Shown here piece by piece: positions 31,386 to 38,673 of a stretch of DNA of 48,849 bases. Below the pieces are notes generated by a model. It was not told the DNA's origin. It made no database searches and worked only from the letters and a program-made list of their open reading frames with translations. The stretch's first letter is position 1. Each line of letters starts with the position of its first letter. The translations under genes were made by a program, and so were the position numbers. Source of the DNA: a virus; the IMG/VR virus record IMGVR_UViG_3300005578_000006, positions 1 to 48,849 of that record. One strand, written 5' to 3'.

Positions 31386-31471
31386 TACCTGTCTCCTTGC
31401 CGGGCCGGAACCCACTCGTCGAACCATGTGTCATTCGGGTACGTCTTCACGAGTCTCGGTTCACTACTCAC
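31385..31471 (-). CDS. Possible linker ORF between queD and queE (28 aa)
   Basis: A 28-codon ORF (VSSEPRLVKTYPNDTWFDEW...) that overlaps the queD stop by eight bases and ends in the TAGTG overlap with queE. Its SD is weak (GGAC). It is acidic/aromatic with no fold signature. The coupling geometry is the only support. It may serve to carry ribosomes from queD to queE. Confidence 0.3.
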   Translation of the reverse strand: MSSEPRLVKTYPNDTWFDEWVPARQGDR

Positions 31472-31958
31472 CTCCGTCCTGTCGGATCCATCCGGAGTCC
31501 CAGTCTGCGCCGTTGACGTTGGTCTCACCAACTTCCACTCGGACGCGAAGTGCCCACGCGAAGTTCGCCACCGCCCACTCGCCGATCCACCGCGAGACGT
31601 TCTCGATGGAGGCGTCACCATCCCGGATGATGAGACCCGGAAAGAGTGCGTCGAGTGCTCCGTAGTCGTAGTCGACACCGTCCTCGGTCTCGATCTCGAA
31701 CCGCTTGACGATGGGGTCCTGTTCGCACAGGTGGAAGTGGTGGTCCCACACCGTGTCGATGTACTCCCGGAACAGCTTCTTGACCGCACCGAAGTCCTGT
31801 CCGGCCAGGATTCCGTCCGCATCCACCTCACCGTACAGGTACATCGTGATCTGCAGCGAGTGACCGTGGATCCGGAGGCACTTCCCGGAGATGCCGGAGG
31901 AGAGGCGGTGAGCGATCTCCGCGTTGTGTTGGACGCGGAGTCGCTGCACCTCCCCCAT
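31464..31958 (-). CDS. queD: 6-carboxytetrahydropterin synthase
   Basis: 164 residues, ATG overlapping the upstream stop (TGATG). Zinc and catalytic residues of QueD are present: HNAEIAHRL, the nucleophile region SGKCLRIHGHSLQI with HGH, and a DHHFHL segment. It converts dihydroneopterin triphosphate (FolE product) to carboxytetrahydropterin. It is the first pathway gene of the cluster. Confidence 0.9.
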   Translation of the reverse strand: MGEVQRLRVQHNAEIAHRLSSGISGKCLRIHGHSLQITMYLYGEVDADGILAGQDFGAVKKLFREYIDTVWDHHFHLCEQDPIVKRFEIETEDGVDYDYGALDALFPGLIIRDGDASIENVSRWIGEWAVANFAWALRVRVEVGETNVNGADWDSGWIRQDGGE

Positions 31959-32176
31959 CAGACGACCTCGGTGATCGGCTCGAACAGGTCGTCCACCAGC
32001 CCGCGGGCACGCAGGTCCGCCTTGATCAGGTTCCGAACGTAGTCGGACATCGATCGGTCGGCCTGGGTCGCGGCGGTGTTGATGACGGGCTTGTACTTGC
32101 TCTCGAAGGCGATCAGGAAGGACCAGTCCTTGGTCTCGTCCAGCTTCGGGCGGCCAGCACCGGTGGGGTTGGTCAT
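31958..32176 (-). CDS. Small RHH-like protein (72 aa)
   Basis: ATGA overlap with the resolvase gene and SD-like AAGGGA. After a polar start (TNPTGAGRPKLDETK) comes a strand-helix-helix pattern (NTAATQADRSMSDYVRNLIK) like ribbon-helix-helix proteins, then an acidic end. It may be a DNA-binding regulator. It sits at the head of the queD-gat-queC genes. The fold call is tentative. Confidence 0.5.
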   Translation of the reverse strand: MTNPTGAGRPKLDETKDWSFLIAFESKYKPVINTAATQADRSMSDYVRNLIKADLRARGLVDDLFEPITEVV

Positions 32177-32616
32177 CGGCGTCGTCCCTTTCTCTGAAGA
32201 AACGCGATCGCGTGTGCGAGTGCGTCTGCGGCGTGTCTGTCTTCGTTCTTCGGTAGGAGCTGCTTCGCCTTCGGCAGTCCTATCATGCGGTTCTGTGGTT
32301 GTACCCATAGCACAGGGATGTGGAGGTTGACGCACGACCAGTACAGGAACCCACACATCTTGAGGGTATGAGCACCGTCCTTCGTGATCGACCCTCCGGT
32401 GTTGAAGTCCTCGATCAGGACTGTACAATCGAGACCCATCACCTGTGCATCTCGGTGCCACCGCTTGATCGCGTCAAGTGCAGCTAATGGGTGCGTAACT
32501 TGACCCGGCTCGATGACCCACTCGGGTGCATCGGTACGGACCCGAGCAAGACCGAACGTCCCACCCGGGTCCACACCGATGACCACTTCGGGCTTAGCTC
32601 CAGCTGACGTCGTCAT
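32173..32616 (-). CDS. RuvC-like Holliday junction resolvase
   Basis: About 147 residues. RNase-H-fold acidic residues are visible: VVIGVDPGGTFGLAR (first Asp), CTVLIEDFNT (Glu) and EDRHAADALAHAIAFL (two late Asp). Such phage enzymes resolve branched DNA before packaging. The start is uncertain: ATG at 32616 has little SD, while GTG at 32586 (VVIGVD) has GGAG 11 bases away. It overlaps the SSB-like gene before it. Confidence 0.8.
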   Translation of the reverse strand: MTTSAGAKPEVVIGVDPGGTFGLARVRTDAPEWVIEPGQVTHPLAALDAIKRWHRDAQVMGLDCTVLIEDFNTGGSITKDGAHTLKMCGFLYWSCVNLHIPVLWVQPQNRMIGLPKAKQLLPKNEDRHAADALAHAIAFLQRKGRRR

Positions 32617-33022
32617 CCGCGTCGCCGTTGATGCCGGACGTTGCCGCCTCGGGGGAGACGATCTCCTCGACGTTGTTGTACGTCGTGCCACCGTCCTCGG
32701 TGTTGACCACCTTGACGTAGCACTCCGTGCCGATCAGCTCGGACGGATCGAAGTCCATCTCGCCGTCCGGAACCTCGACTCCCAGACGGACCAGGTCGGT
32801 CTTCATCCTCCACAGCGCCTTCGGCGACAGCGACCAGTTCTGGGAGCACCAGGTCTTCTTCTCGCCGACCTCGTACGTGACCCGCAGGTACTTGTACCCG
32901 GACGGTCCGGCAGGCTTCAGCTCGATCTTCGTGAGCACCGCCGGGTAGATGCCGGGCTCGATGACCTCGAAGTCACCTCCACCGGCACTCGAACCGGTGA
33001 AGTCGATGTTGATTGCAGGCAT
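32594..33022 (-). CDS. SSB-like/DUF669-type protein
   Basis: 142 residues, ATG behind GAGAGGAACGAC. A beta-rich fold with the opening GGGDFEVIEPGIYPAVLTK typical of DUF669/phage ssDNA-binding companions of Sak4-type recombinases, KYLRVTYEVGEKKTW, and an acidic, disordered tail (INGDADDDVSW), as in many SSBs where the tail recruits partners. The Sak4-like ATPase lies four genes upstream in the same unit. Confidence 0.7.
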   Translation of the reverse strand: MPAINIDFTGSSAGGGDFEVIEPGIYPAVLTKIELKPAGPSGYKYLRVTYEVGEKKTWCSQNWSLSPKALWRMKTDLVRLGVEVPDGEMDFDPSELIGTECYVKVVNTEDGGTTYNNVEEIVSPEAATSGINGDADDDVSWS

Positions 33023-33032
33023 GTCGTTCCTC

Positions 33033-33215
33033 TCAGAGCGCCTTCGCAGCTTCCAGCTGCTCCGGGGTGATGTCGGTCTCAGACAGCTCGAGGCTCGTGT
33101 CGACGCCGTTGTCCGTCCACGTGACCTCGAGCTTCGGTGAAGACGTCGGACCGAAGACGTACAGCACCTTCGCTTCCCGGTTGTCCGACGTACGGTGGAT
33201 CAGGATGGTCTCCAT
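33033..33215 (-). CDS. Small beta-rich protein (60 aa)
   Basis: ATG start near GGTGAAGGG. Predicted strands (ETILIHRTSDNREAKVLY, KLEVTWTDNG) end in a helix (TPEQLEAAKAL). No family. Spaced nine bases before the SSB-like gene, so co-translated. Confidence 0.6.
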   Translation of the reverse strand: METILIHRTSDNREAKVLYVFGPTSSPKLEVTWTDNGVDTSLELSETDITPEQLEAAKAL

Positions 33216-33222
33216 CAGCCCT

Positions 33223-33303
33223 TCACCTCGGGTACTTCGGCGTGGGCGGCGGGTAGGGGTTCGTGGGATCCTGCGGTTGCGGCCTGGGGATCGGACCGGG
33301 CAC
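33223..33303 (-). CDS. Proline-rich microprotein (26 aa)
   Basis: GTG start behind GAGGAG, sharing a base with the TAG of the Cys-rich gene (TAGTG). Eleven of 26 residues are proline (GPIPRPQPQDP, PYPPPTPKYP), so it should be an extended polyproline peptide able to bind SH3- or WW-like pockets or ribosome-stall motifs. Small size makes this tentative, but start, SD and coupling all fit. Confidence 0.4.
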   Translation of the reverse strand: MPGPIPRPQPQDPTNPYPPPTPKYPR

Positions 33304-33527
33304 TACTCCTCCACTCCTTCGTTCTCAGCACCGCAGTCGCGGCACTCAGGGTCTGTACCATCGCCACCGAAGTCGTGCTCGAGGCAGTCGGACTCTCCGT
33401 CGTCCTCCTCACATCCCAAACACGGTGAGATGTCGCTCTGTTCGCCACAGTCCTCACACACGTCGTCCGGATCGGGGTACTCCGTCGAGTCCTGAACGTA
33501 GTCGAGTCCACTCTCGTCGTAGTTCAC
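33303..33527 (-). CDS. Acidic Cys-rich zinc-ribbon-like protein (74 aa)
   Basis: GTG overlapping the ATPase stop (GTGA). Three C-x2-C pairs (CEDC, CLGC, CRDC) plus one further Cys and a His (DCLEHDF) suggest one or two zinc ribbons. About a third of residues are Asp/Glu. It lies directly after the Sak4-like gene and may be an accessory of recombination. Confidence 0.65.
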   Translation of the reverse strand: MNYDESGLDYVQDSTEYPDPDDVCEDCGEQSDISPCLGCEEDDGESDCLEHDFGGDGTDPECRDCGAENEGVEE

Positions 33528-34294
33528 CCCTTCACCTGTGCCTTCGCGGCACGAAGCAGCACGTCCATGGTCGGGTCAACGATCTCCGTCGGGAGCCGAC
33601 CCGGACCCGTCATCGGCTGGTGGTGCTTGGCGACGATCTTGTTGGTGCTGTGCAGCAGCAACCGACGCTTCGTCTCCTTCGCGGACCTCGACGTCTCCAG
33701 GAAGCCGATCGTGTCGATTCGCTGGTACACCGCCGTCAGCAGCCCCGGCGTGAGTGCCATCCGAACGCTGAGGATGCCAGCCTCGTCTCGCTCCTCCTTT
33801 GCGTGGACGTTGAACACGACGTTGATGCCCTTCTGTCGGGCCTCCGCACACCACGTCGACACGAACTCGGACACCAGCTGGTTCGCCTTACCGTACTCCG
33901 GCTGGCTGGGCGTGTCCGGCGTGGGTGACGCCTTCATCACCTTCCTGAGCGCCATCTCCTGCTGCGCAGTGAGCGTGTCGAACGAGAGCGTCTTGAACGG
34001 GTGCGTCTTCCGCCGCAGGTACTCAGACAGCTTGATCAGCGCGTCGTAGTCCTTGATCGGCGCGATCTGCACGTCCCTGCGATCCGAGAGTGACCGGGCG
34101 GCGGTGCCATCCAGATCTACGACCAGGACGTCAGCACCCAGGTCACTCTCCTGTGCACTCGCCGCGAACGTGGTCTTGCCGGAGCCGGGGTAGCCGAACA
34201 CCGCGATGTTCACACCCTGCATGTCCGCCACGTCCGAGGCAGGCAACCACGGAACGGAGGGCGCTCCGGTGGGTTGGACCACGGATTGGGTCAA
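33524..34294 (-). CDS. Sak4-like RecA-family ATPase
   Basis: 256 residues. I chose the TTG (LTQSVVQPTG) because AAGGAG sits six bases before it and the promoter gives a ~31-nt leader; the upstream GTG at 34312 would have no SD. Walker A GYPGSGKTT, Walker B-like KTLSFDTLT, and a NVVFNVHAKEERDEAG region follow the AAA_24/Sak4 plan. Sak4 proteins anneal single strands with an SSB partner, here probably the DUF669-type protein. First gene of the recombination/modification unit. Confidence 0.8.
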   Translation of the reverse strand: MTQSVVQPTGAPSVPWLPASDVADMQGVNIAVFGYPGSGKTTFAASAQESDLGADVLVVDLDGTAARSLSDRRDVQIAPIKDYDALIKLSEYLRRKTHPFKTLSFDTLTAQQEMALRKVMKASPTPDTPSQPEYGKANQLVSEFVSTWCAEARQKGINVVFNVHAKEERDEAGILSVRMALTPGLLTAVYQRIDTIGFLETSRSAKETKRRLLLHSTNKIVAKHHQPMTGPGRLPTEIVDPTMDVLLRAAKAQVKG

Positions 34295-34323
34295 GTTCCA
34301 CTCCTTCCACACAACTTGTGCCT

Positions 34324-34360
34324 ACCTATCAATTTTATGATAGGTCGACCGAAAAATCAA
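34324..34360 (-). promoter_or_regulatory. Family B promoter with operator on the -10
   Basis: On the minus strand: TTGATT (34355-34360), 17 bases, TAAAAT (34332-34337). The -10 is framed exactly by an 8-bp inverted repeat ACCTATCA-N6-TGATAGGT (34324-34345), so a bound repressor would block the polymerase. It drives the Sak4-to-gat-queC unit. Confidence 0.75.
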
Positions 34361-34405
34361 GTATGAGTTTTGCCGGGGTGGCGCAACTCTCACTCGCTAA
34401 TTCGT

Positions 34406-34434
34406 CGTATACGTCCGGATCGATCTGAGCGGTT
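34406..34434 (-). promoter_or_regulatory. Family A box between two leftward units
   Basis: On the minus strand: spacer with TCGATCC, then TATACG-ACGAATTAGCG. The -35 position reads AACCGC and is poor, so binding rather than strong promotion is likely. It lies 67 bases after the stop of the nuclease gene and before the family B promoter of the next unit. Confidence 0.55.
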
Positions 34435-34500
34435 GTACTTGTGCTCGTTCACTACGATCTCGACGTATTTCGTTGGTTAGCCGGGTGTAGCCCGTGTTGC

Positions 34501-35637
34501 TCAGTCAGTTGCAGACTGAGCAATCCAGTTCCGCAGGTCATCGAGGGAGGACACGTCCGCTGGCGTGACCGTCGCCTTCAGCTTCGACTGCGTGCCGTAC
34601 GTCCCGATGGTGTACCCGGTCTCGATGGCGTACCGCAGGTTGTCGCCGCGGGACTGGATCTCGCAGAGGTCCCGAACGTTGCAGTCCCAGCAACCCTCCC
34701 ATCGGCGGTTGAACGTGATGGCCGGTTCACTCGCCATCTCGTTGAGGACGGCGAGGACGTTTGACCACCAGTCGTCCTTGACGGCCTTCGGGATGTTGAT
34801 GGTGTGCCGAGTGAAGAACGGGTGGTCCTCCTGCTCACGCAAACGCAGCCACGCAAGATGCTGTTCGTACCGTGAGCTCTTCGGATCCTCACCGTTCGCG
34901 ATGACGGCACGCTCGAACGTCTTCGCCGTCGTGACGCAGTCCTTGGCGACGGACAGTGTTCCGTCCTTGAGTACCCGTGGCTGAGATGGCACCTTCTTGT
35001 TGAGCCCGTTGTAGACGAAGAACGACACCTCCTGCCGGATCAGCAGTTCGAGGCAAGCCGTGTACCCGACGAACTGGTCGTTCAGCTGCAGATCCCGCAC
35101 GTCCGCACGCTGGGAGTACGTCTTGTGGTCGATGCCGCCGATGGTGTCGTACCGCGGATCGAACAGCACGCCGTCGATCGTACCGATCAGGTAGACGATG
35201 TCGTACTCGCCCATCTGCCCCATCGGGATCCGGAACGTCATCTCGGAGCACAACGCCTTGTATGGCGCGTACGTGTCCGACATCCCGTAGTGCTCGAAGT
35301 ACGCGCGGGTCACGTCGTTGCACAGGGATGCGGACTCGTCGAAGCTGGTCCACTCGTTGGAACTCATCGGCGCGCCGACCTTGCGGAGGTACTCCGACGC
35401 CATCTCCTCTCTCATCCGGGAGACGTACGCGTCGAGTGCCTTCTTCGGGCTCTGTCCGCGAATCTGCATCTCCAGTGCCTTGTGGATCGCTGAACCCATC
35501 CACAACGCAGTCGCCGGCACACCACGCTTGACCAGTGACTGCCGGTTCGCGGACTGGTAGTCCCATGCCCGCCTACACCGTAGGTACTCCTGCATCTCCG
35601 TGATCGACACGGACAGGACCTTCTGCTCACTCAGCAC
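34501..35637 (-). CDS. Cas4/RecB-like PD-(D/E)XK nuclease
   Basis: 378 residues, GTG with AGGTGA. The fold signs are YLRCRRAWDYQ with the first Cys, MGSAIHKALE, YLIGTIDGVLFDP and GGIDHKTYSQ (active Asp and Lys), and a late WDCNVRDLC. One N-terminal Cys plus three C-terminal Cys is the iron-sulphur arrangement of Cas4/AddB-type nucleases. It probably trims DNA ends for recombination with the Sak4-like ATPase. Overlaps the upstream gene by 11 bases. Confidence 0.82.
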   Translation of the reverse strand: MLSEQKVLSVSITEMQEYLRCRRAWDYQSANRQSLVKRGVPATALWMGSAIHKALEMQIRGQSPKKALDAYVSRMREEMASEYLRKVGAPMSSNEWTSFDESASLCNDVTRAYFEHYGMSDTYAPYKALCSEMTFRIPMGQMGEYDIVYLIGTIDGVLFDPRYDTIGGIDHKTYSQRADVRDLQLNDQFVGYTACLELLIRQEVSFFVYNGLNKKVPSQPRVLKDGTLSVAKDCVTTAKTFERAVIANGEDPKSSRYEQHLAWLRLREQEDHPFFTRHTINIPKAVKDDWWSNVLAVLNEMASEPAITFNRRWEGCWDCNVRDLCEIQSRGDNLRYAIETGYTIGTYGTQSKLKATVTPADVSSLDDLRNWIAQSATD

Positions 35638-35818
35638 GCTTCACCTCGATCCGGTCCAGCTTCCCGGGAACGTGAATCCCCATCTCGGACCGACCGTACA
35701 GTGCCCAGTGGAACTCGAACGCTCTGGCAGGACCCTTCCAGTACGTGATGACCTCCACCACGGTGTCCGGTTCCAGATCGAGTCCCGTCGCGTCGTACCA
35801 AGGCTTTCGCTCACTCAA
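35627..35818 (-). CDS. Small hypothetical protein (63 aa)
   Basis: GTG start overlapping the upstream gene by eight bases. A single small beta-rich domain (DTVVEVITYWKGPARAFEFH, then MGIHVPGKLDRIEVKR). No family. Probably co-translated with the nuclease that follows. Confidence 0.6.
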   Translation of the reverse strand: MSERKPWYDATGLDLEPDTVVEVITYWKGPARAFEFHWALYGRSEMGIHVPGKLDRIEVKRAE

Positions 35819-36119
35819 TGGTGTCCTCCGGATGATTGTCGAACCACTTCGTGTGTCGTTCGTACTCCCCCATCGACATCAGCTCGGAGACGAGGTGATG
35901 CCAGCAGTACTTGCCGGACTTCGACCAGCTCGACGGGAGGGCCTTGAACCGGTAGTGACCCTGCTTCTTGCAGCGGTACCGCTCCTTGCGGACGGGGTCG
36001 TACAACGCCTTGAACGACATCGGGGTGTACGCCTCACACCGGTCAAGTCCCCGTTTGACCTCCGTGACCCACGGCAGGCGGAGTGCCTGTCGAACGAACC
36101 TCGATCGCCTCAGTCCCAT
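35811..36119 (-). CDS. Small Cys/His protein (102 aa)
   Basis: ATG behind GGAGGAGG. Basic N-terminus (GLRRSRFVRQALRLPW), then YRCKKQGHYRFKAL and KYCWHHLVSELMS, whose Cys/His residues could hold one zinc. Such HNH-less Cys/His proteins are common in actinophage early regions. Overlaps both neighbours. Confidence 0.62.
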   Translation of the reverse strand: MGLRRSRFVRQALRLPWVTEVKRGLDRCEAYTPMSFKALYDPVRKERYRCKKQGHYRFKALPSSWSKSGKYCWHHLVSELMSMGEYERHTKWFDNHPEDTIE

Positions 36120-36394
36120 GTCGCCTCCTCCCACGGTTCTCCTCCGTCGTTCAGTGGTATCATTCGGAACCGCGGCTTCAGTTGGAACTGACCGTTCAAC
36201 ATCGCAGTCTGCTGTCTCGGCGTCAGTCTCTCGAACGCCTCGTCAACCTCTCGGTCGAACATGTCGCACGCCATCTCACCGTGCGGGAGCATGAACTCCT
36301 TCGTCGTCTCGTCGGCGGCGACATGACCGAAGGCCAGACACAGCAGCTCGATGTCCCGTTCCTGCTGGAACGCCGGGCTGAAGTCGATGATCAC
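36110..36394 (-). CDS. Small acidic protein (94 aa)
   Basis: GTG overlapping the upstream stop (GTGA), SD GGGGAGGCG. Mostly helical (FQQERDIELLCLAFGHVAAD, CDMFDREVDEAFERLTPRQQ), ending in a beta segment and GEPWEEATWD. No family recognised. Confidence 0.6.
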   Translation of the reverse strand: MIIDFSPAFQQERDIELLCLAFGHVAADETTKEFMLPHGEMACDMFDREVDEAFERLTPRQQTAMLNGQFQLKPRFRMIPLNDGGEPWEEATWD

Positions 36395-36696
36395 GGTTCG
36401 CCTCCCCAGCCATACTCACGGATGGAGTCGGCGATCGTTCGCTCCTCCTCCGGTTCGGGCTCGCCCACCACCTGTGCCATCACGACACCGGTCGACAGCT
36501 TGATGTCACCCTCCGGCAGGTGAGCGATGAACGCCCATCCGTGCTCCGTCTCGCCGTTCGGCAGGGTCACCTTCACCTTGCCCATGATCTGCCACACTCC
36601 CTCGACCGGAACGTGGACCTCCATGATCTGCGCACCGGGGTGCATCACGACCGGTGCCTCGACGTTCAGGGTTCCCTCGAACCCGTCCGCACTCAC
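36391..36696 (-). CDS. Small beta-rich protein (101 aa)
   Basis: The GTG at 36696 overlaps the upstream TGA (GTGA) and lies behind GGAAGGG; the longer reading frame is rejected because it would cover most of the preceding gene. Strand-rich core (VHVPVEGVWQIMGKVKVTLP, GWAFIAHLPEGDIKL) and acidic end (GEPEPEEERTIAD). No family. Carries a CACCTGTGC copy. Confidence 0.6.
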   Translation of the reverse strand: MSADGFEGTLNVEAPVVMHPGAQIMEVHVPVEGVWQIMGKVKVTLPNGETEHGWAFIAHLPEGDIKLSTGVVMAQVVGEPEPEEERTIADSIREYGWGGEP

Positions 36697-36866
36697 CAAA
36701 CCCACACCCTTCCACATCTGCGGCACTGGTACCGCTTTCGGTAGTCGATGATCTCCTCGTAGATGAACGAGAACCCCTTTCGGTGATCGTGGTGGAAGCA
36801 CCGCTTGGCCTCACTGCGAACCCGTAGCCAACCGCGAATGGCGTCTGCTAGGGCTGAACCCCTCAC
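36693..36866 (-). CDS. Small zinc-ribbon-like protein (57 aa)
   Basis: GTG overlapping the upstream stop (GTGA) with GAGGAAG before it. KRCFHHDHRKGFSF and YQCRRCGRVWVW provide Cys and His ligands for a zinc ribbon; the CRRCGRVW ending is typical. May bind nucleic acid. The overlap site is itself a CACCTGTGC copy. Confidence 0.6.
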   Translation of the reverse strand: MRGSALADAIRGWLRVRSEAKRCFHHDHRKGFSFIYEEIIDYRKRYQCRRCGRVWVW

Positions 36867-37072
36867 CTGTGCACTTCCTCTCTTGACGTGATCTCGAACC
36901 GCTTCGTCACCCACATGCCGAAGCCGTCAACCGTCATGATGTACACATCTCCACCACGGTTGACACGGTACACATCGAGGATGACGCCTGCGACGGTGTC
37001 GTATCCGTTCGACATCACGCACCACTTCCCGATGAACCATCGGTACGACTGTCGCACAGGTGGGAGTGTCAC
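36863..37072 (-). CDS. Small SH3-like protein (69 aa)
   Basis: GTGA overlap with the upstream gene. A small barrel-like strand pattern (YDTVAGVILDVYRVNRGGD, VYIMTVDGFGMWVTKRFEI) resembling SH3/KOW-type folds. No assigned family. Carries CACCTGTGC copies at both ends (36864 and, inverted, 37054). Confidence 0.6.
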   Translation of the reverse strand: MTLPPVRQSYRWFIGKWCVMSNGYDTVAGVILDVYRVNRGGDVYIMTVDGFGMWVTKRFEITSREEVHR

Positions 37073-37383
37073 GCGACTCTGAACCCGGAGACCCAGTCAG
37101 TGCGGAACGTGAACGGTGCAGGTGGACTGCCGCAGTCCGACACCATGATGGTGCGGAAGATGACTCCGGAGTTCTCGTCGCGTTCGTCCTCGTCGTACAG
37201 CCACGCCTTGAACGAGTCGATGCAGTCCTGTGGGTTGAACCCCTCCCACTCGACCATTACGTCACCCTCAGGCGCGATGCTGATGATGATGTTGTACCTC
37301 TTCGTCCCCTCCGGTCGCATGATCGTGGTGTCCACGTCCCACTTGGGTCGTCGTGCGGTCTCGAACCACTTCAACAAGCTCAC
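37069..37383 (-). CDS. Hypothetical protein (104 aa)
   Basis: GTG at 37383 overlaps the upstream stop (GTGA). Alpha/beta sequence: SLLKWFETARRPKWDVD, KRYNIIISIAPEGDVMVEW, helix CIDSFKAWLYDEDER, then VIFRTIMVSDCG. No family recognised. Confidence 0.6.
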   Translation of the reverse strand: MSLLKWFETARRPKWDVDTTIMRPEGTKRYNIIISIAPEGDVMVEWEGFNPQDCIDSFKAWLYDEDERDENSGVIFRTIMVSDCGSPPAPFTFRTDWVSGFRVA

Positions 37384-37757
37384 GGTAACACCCCCACCGG
37401 TTCTCTGGATGGGCAACACCCCTGCATCGTGCAGTGGCACTGTTGGTCACAACGCCACTGGTGACTGAGTCGGCGAATCTCGTGCCGACAGTTCACGCAG
37501 GCATAGGGGTGCTTCTGACCCTCCGCGTAGTGCGACGCAACCGGGTCAGCGGGTTCGTTCCGCTGCATACCTGCGAACGTAAACGGGCGCTCCGTACGAA
37601 TCGACGATGCCGGAATGACGATGGAGTCCGATACGCGAGGGTATCCGTTCAGGTCGGTGCAGCACTCGCAACCGAGAGTGTCGCACCATTGGCCGAGGTG
37701 GACGTAGTGACGGCAGTGTGCGCACTTCACCCTAACGCCCGACTTGGACGTCGACAT
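37380..37757 (-). CDS. Cys-rich zinc-binding protein (125 aa)
   Basis: ATG behind AGGAGG. Fifteen cysteines, several as C-x2-C or near it (VKCAHCRHY, LGCECCTDL, YACVNCRHE, RCDQQCHC, GCCPS), plus His residues, suggest two or three zinc sites. The middle (PRVSDSIVIPASSIRTERPF) is polar. It may bind nucleic acid or host protein. Overlaps its upstream neighbour by 26 bases. Confidence 0.65.
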   Translation of the reverse strand: MSTSKSGVRVKCAHCRHYVHLGQWCDTLGCECCTDLNGYPRVSDSIVIPASSIRTERPFTFAGMQRNEPADPVASHYAEGQKHPYACVNCRHEIRRLSHQWRCDQQCHCTMQGCCPSREPVGVLP

Positions 37758-38037
37758 TGTACCTCCTCGACTGGAGTCGCGGTACGACCGGCTCGACCCA
37801 CTGGCCTTCTGCTTTCGCCTTGAACTCCCGTAACAGCTGCTGGTACGTGACGAACGGCGTCATGTAGATGGCCAGCATCTTCGCGATGCCCTGACACTCC
37901 CCGCGCAGCAGCAGAATCTCGTGCGTCTCCGTTGCGGCGAGGCAACGCTTCATCGTGTCGAGCAGTGCCGCCTCGGTTCTCTCCCGGATCGACGGACCCG
38001 GCGGAACGGTGAACTCATTGCGCTTCGACTCGGGCAC
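37732..38037 (-). CDS. Helical protein (101 aa)
   Basis: GTG at 38037 lies behind GAGGAGGCGG; upstream in-frame codons fall inside the next gene. Polar N-terminus, then long helices (RERTEAALLDTMKRCLAA, ECQGIAKMLAIYM, YQQLLREFKAKAEGQW). Size and pattern resemble small phage replication or packaging accessories, but no family is evident. Confidence 0.6.
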   Translation of the reverse strand: MPESKRNEFTVPPGPSIRERTEAALLDTMKRCLAATETHEILLLRGECQGIAKMLAIYMTPFVTYQQLLREFKAKAEGQWVEPVVPRLQSRRYNVDVQVGR

Positions 38038-38386
38038 CTTCCGCCTCCTCTTCGGGCTCCGGGAAACCGTGCTGGTCCGTGAACCGACGATACAGACTGT
38101 TGACGTACCGGTTGTAATCGACGAGAGACGGGTGACCACCCCACAGTGCACGGAGCGATCGGGTGTAGTTCAGGACCCGGATCAGGTCCCATACGCTGTT
38201 GAGCGGCCACTGCTTGAGCACCTTCAGCTTCTGGTCGGTCTTCATCCCGACCATCGCCTTGCGGTACCGCTGCCACGCCTCCCAGCCCGGTGCGTGGTAG
38301 ACGGCGTAATCGAGGAGCGAGACCCATCTCCGGTTACCTCGCTGCCAGTTGCAGCCCGCTTCCCGATGCGGATCATCCACCGACAA
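38015..38386 (-). CDS. Hypothetical helical protein (123 aa)
   Basis: A TTG at 38386 has GGAGGG eight bases before it, better placed than for the GTG two codons later. Trp/Tyr-rich helices (SLLDYAVYHAPGWEAWQRY, WPLNSVWDLIRVLNYT, YNRYVNSLYRRFTD) and an acidic tail (PEPEEEAEGARVE). No recognised family. Overlaps both neighbours. Confidence 0.58.
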   Translation of the reverse strand: MSVDDPHREAGCNWQRGNRRWVSLLDYAVYHAPGWEAWQRYRKAMVGMKTDQKLKVLKQWPLNSVWDLIRVLNYTRSLRALWGGHPSLVDYNRYVNSLYRRFTDQHGFPEPEEEAEGARVEAQ

Positions 38387-38606
38387 GGTTCAGCCCTCCA
38401 GCTCTCGTCCACACGCCCAAGGAGTACCAGTGGTGCCGTACACGTGGGATGACGTGCACCTCCATCCGGTCGATCACGCCGCTGACCAGACGAACCAACC
38501 CCGTTCCGTCCGGCGGCCACCGGTACGTCTTCTCGTTGCCCGGCTTCGGACCGAAGAGCGTGTCCAGGAGAGACCACTCTCGTAACCGCTTCCTGTGCCT
38601 TCCCAC
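38373..38606 (-). CDS. Hypothetical protein (77 aa)
   Basis: GTG at 38606 has GGAGAAGG eight bases away and gives a ~32-nt leader, matching other family B units; the GTG at 38627 would be almost at the transcript start. Basic start (GRHRKRLREW), then beta-rich (GLVRLVSGVIDRMEVHVIPR, HHWYSLGVWTR). First gene of a ten-plus-gene unit that ends with the nuclease. Confidence 0.6.
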   Translation of the reverse strand: MGRHRKRLREWSLLDTLFGPKPGNEKTYRWPPDGTGLVRLVSGVIDRMEVHVIPRVRHHWYSLGVWTRAGGLNLVGG

Positions 38607-38644
38607 GGTCAACACCTTCTCCGTCACATTTTGCCTACGTATTA

Positions 38645-38673
38645 ATTATACGTTGGCTACCAACGAATTACAA
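38645..38673 (-). promoter_or_regulatory. Family B promoter with spacer dyad
   Basis: On the minus strand: TTGTAA, 17 bases, TATAAT. The spacer holds an inverted repeat CGTTGG-CTA-CCAACG (38651-38665), so an operator lies between -35 and -10. It overlaps the last codons of the helicase gene. Confidence 0.72.

Noticed and set aside
33215-33511. 98-codon leftward ORF overlapping the Cys-rich gene
   Set aside because: Ser/Thr/Arg-rich shadow frame without SD; the Cys-rich and Pro-rich frames have better starts and coupling.
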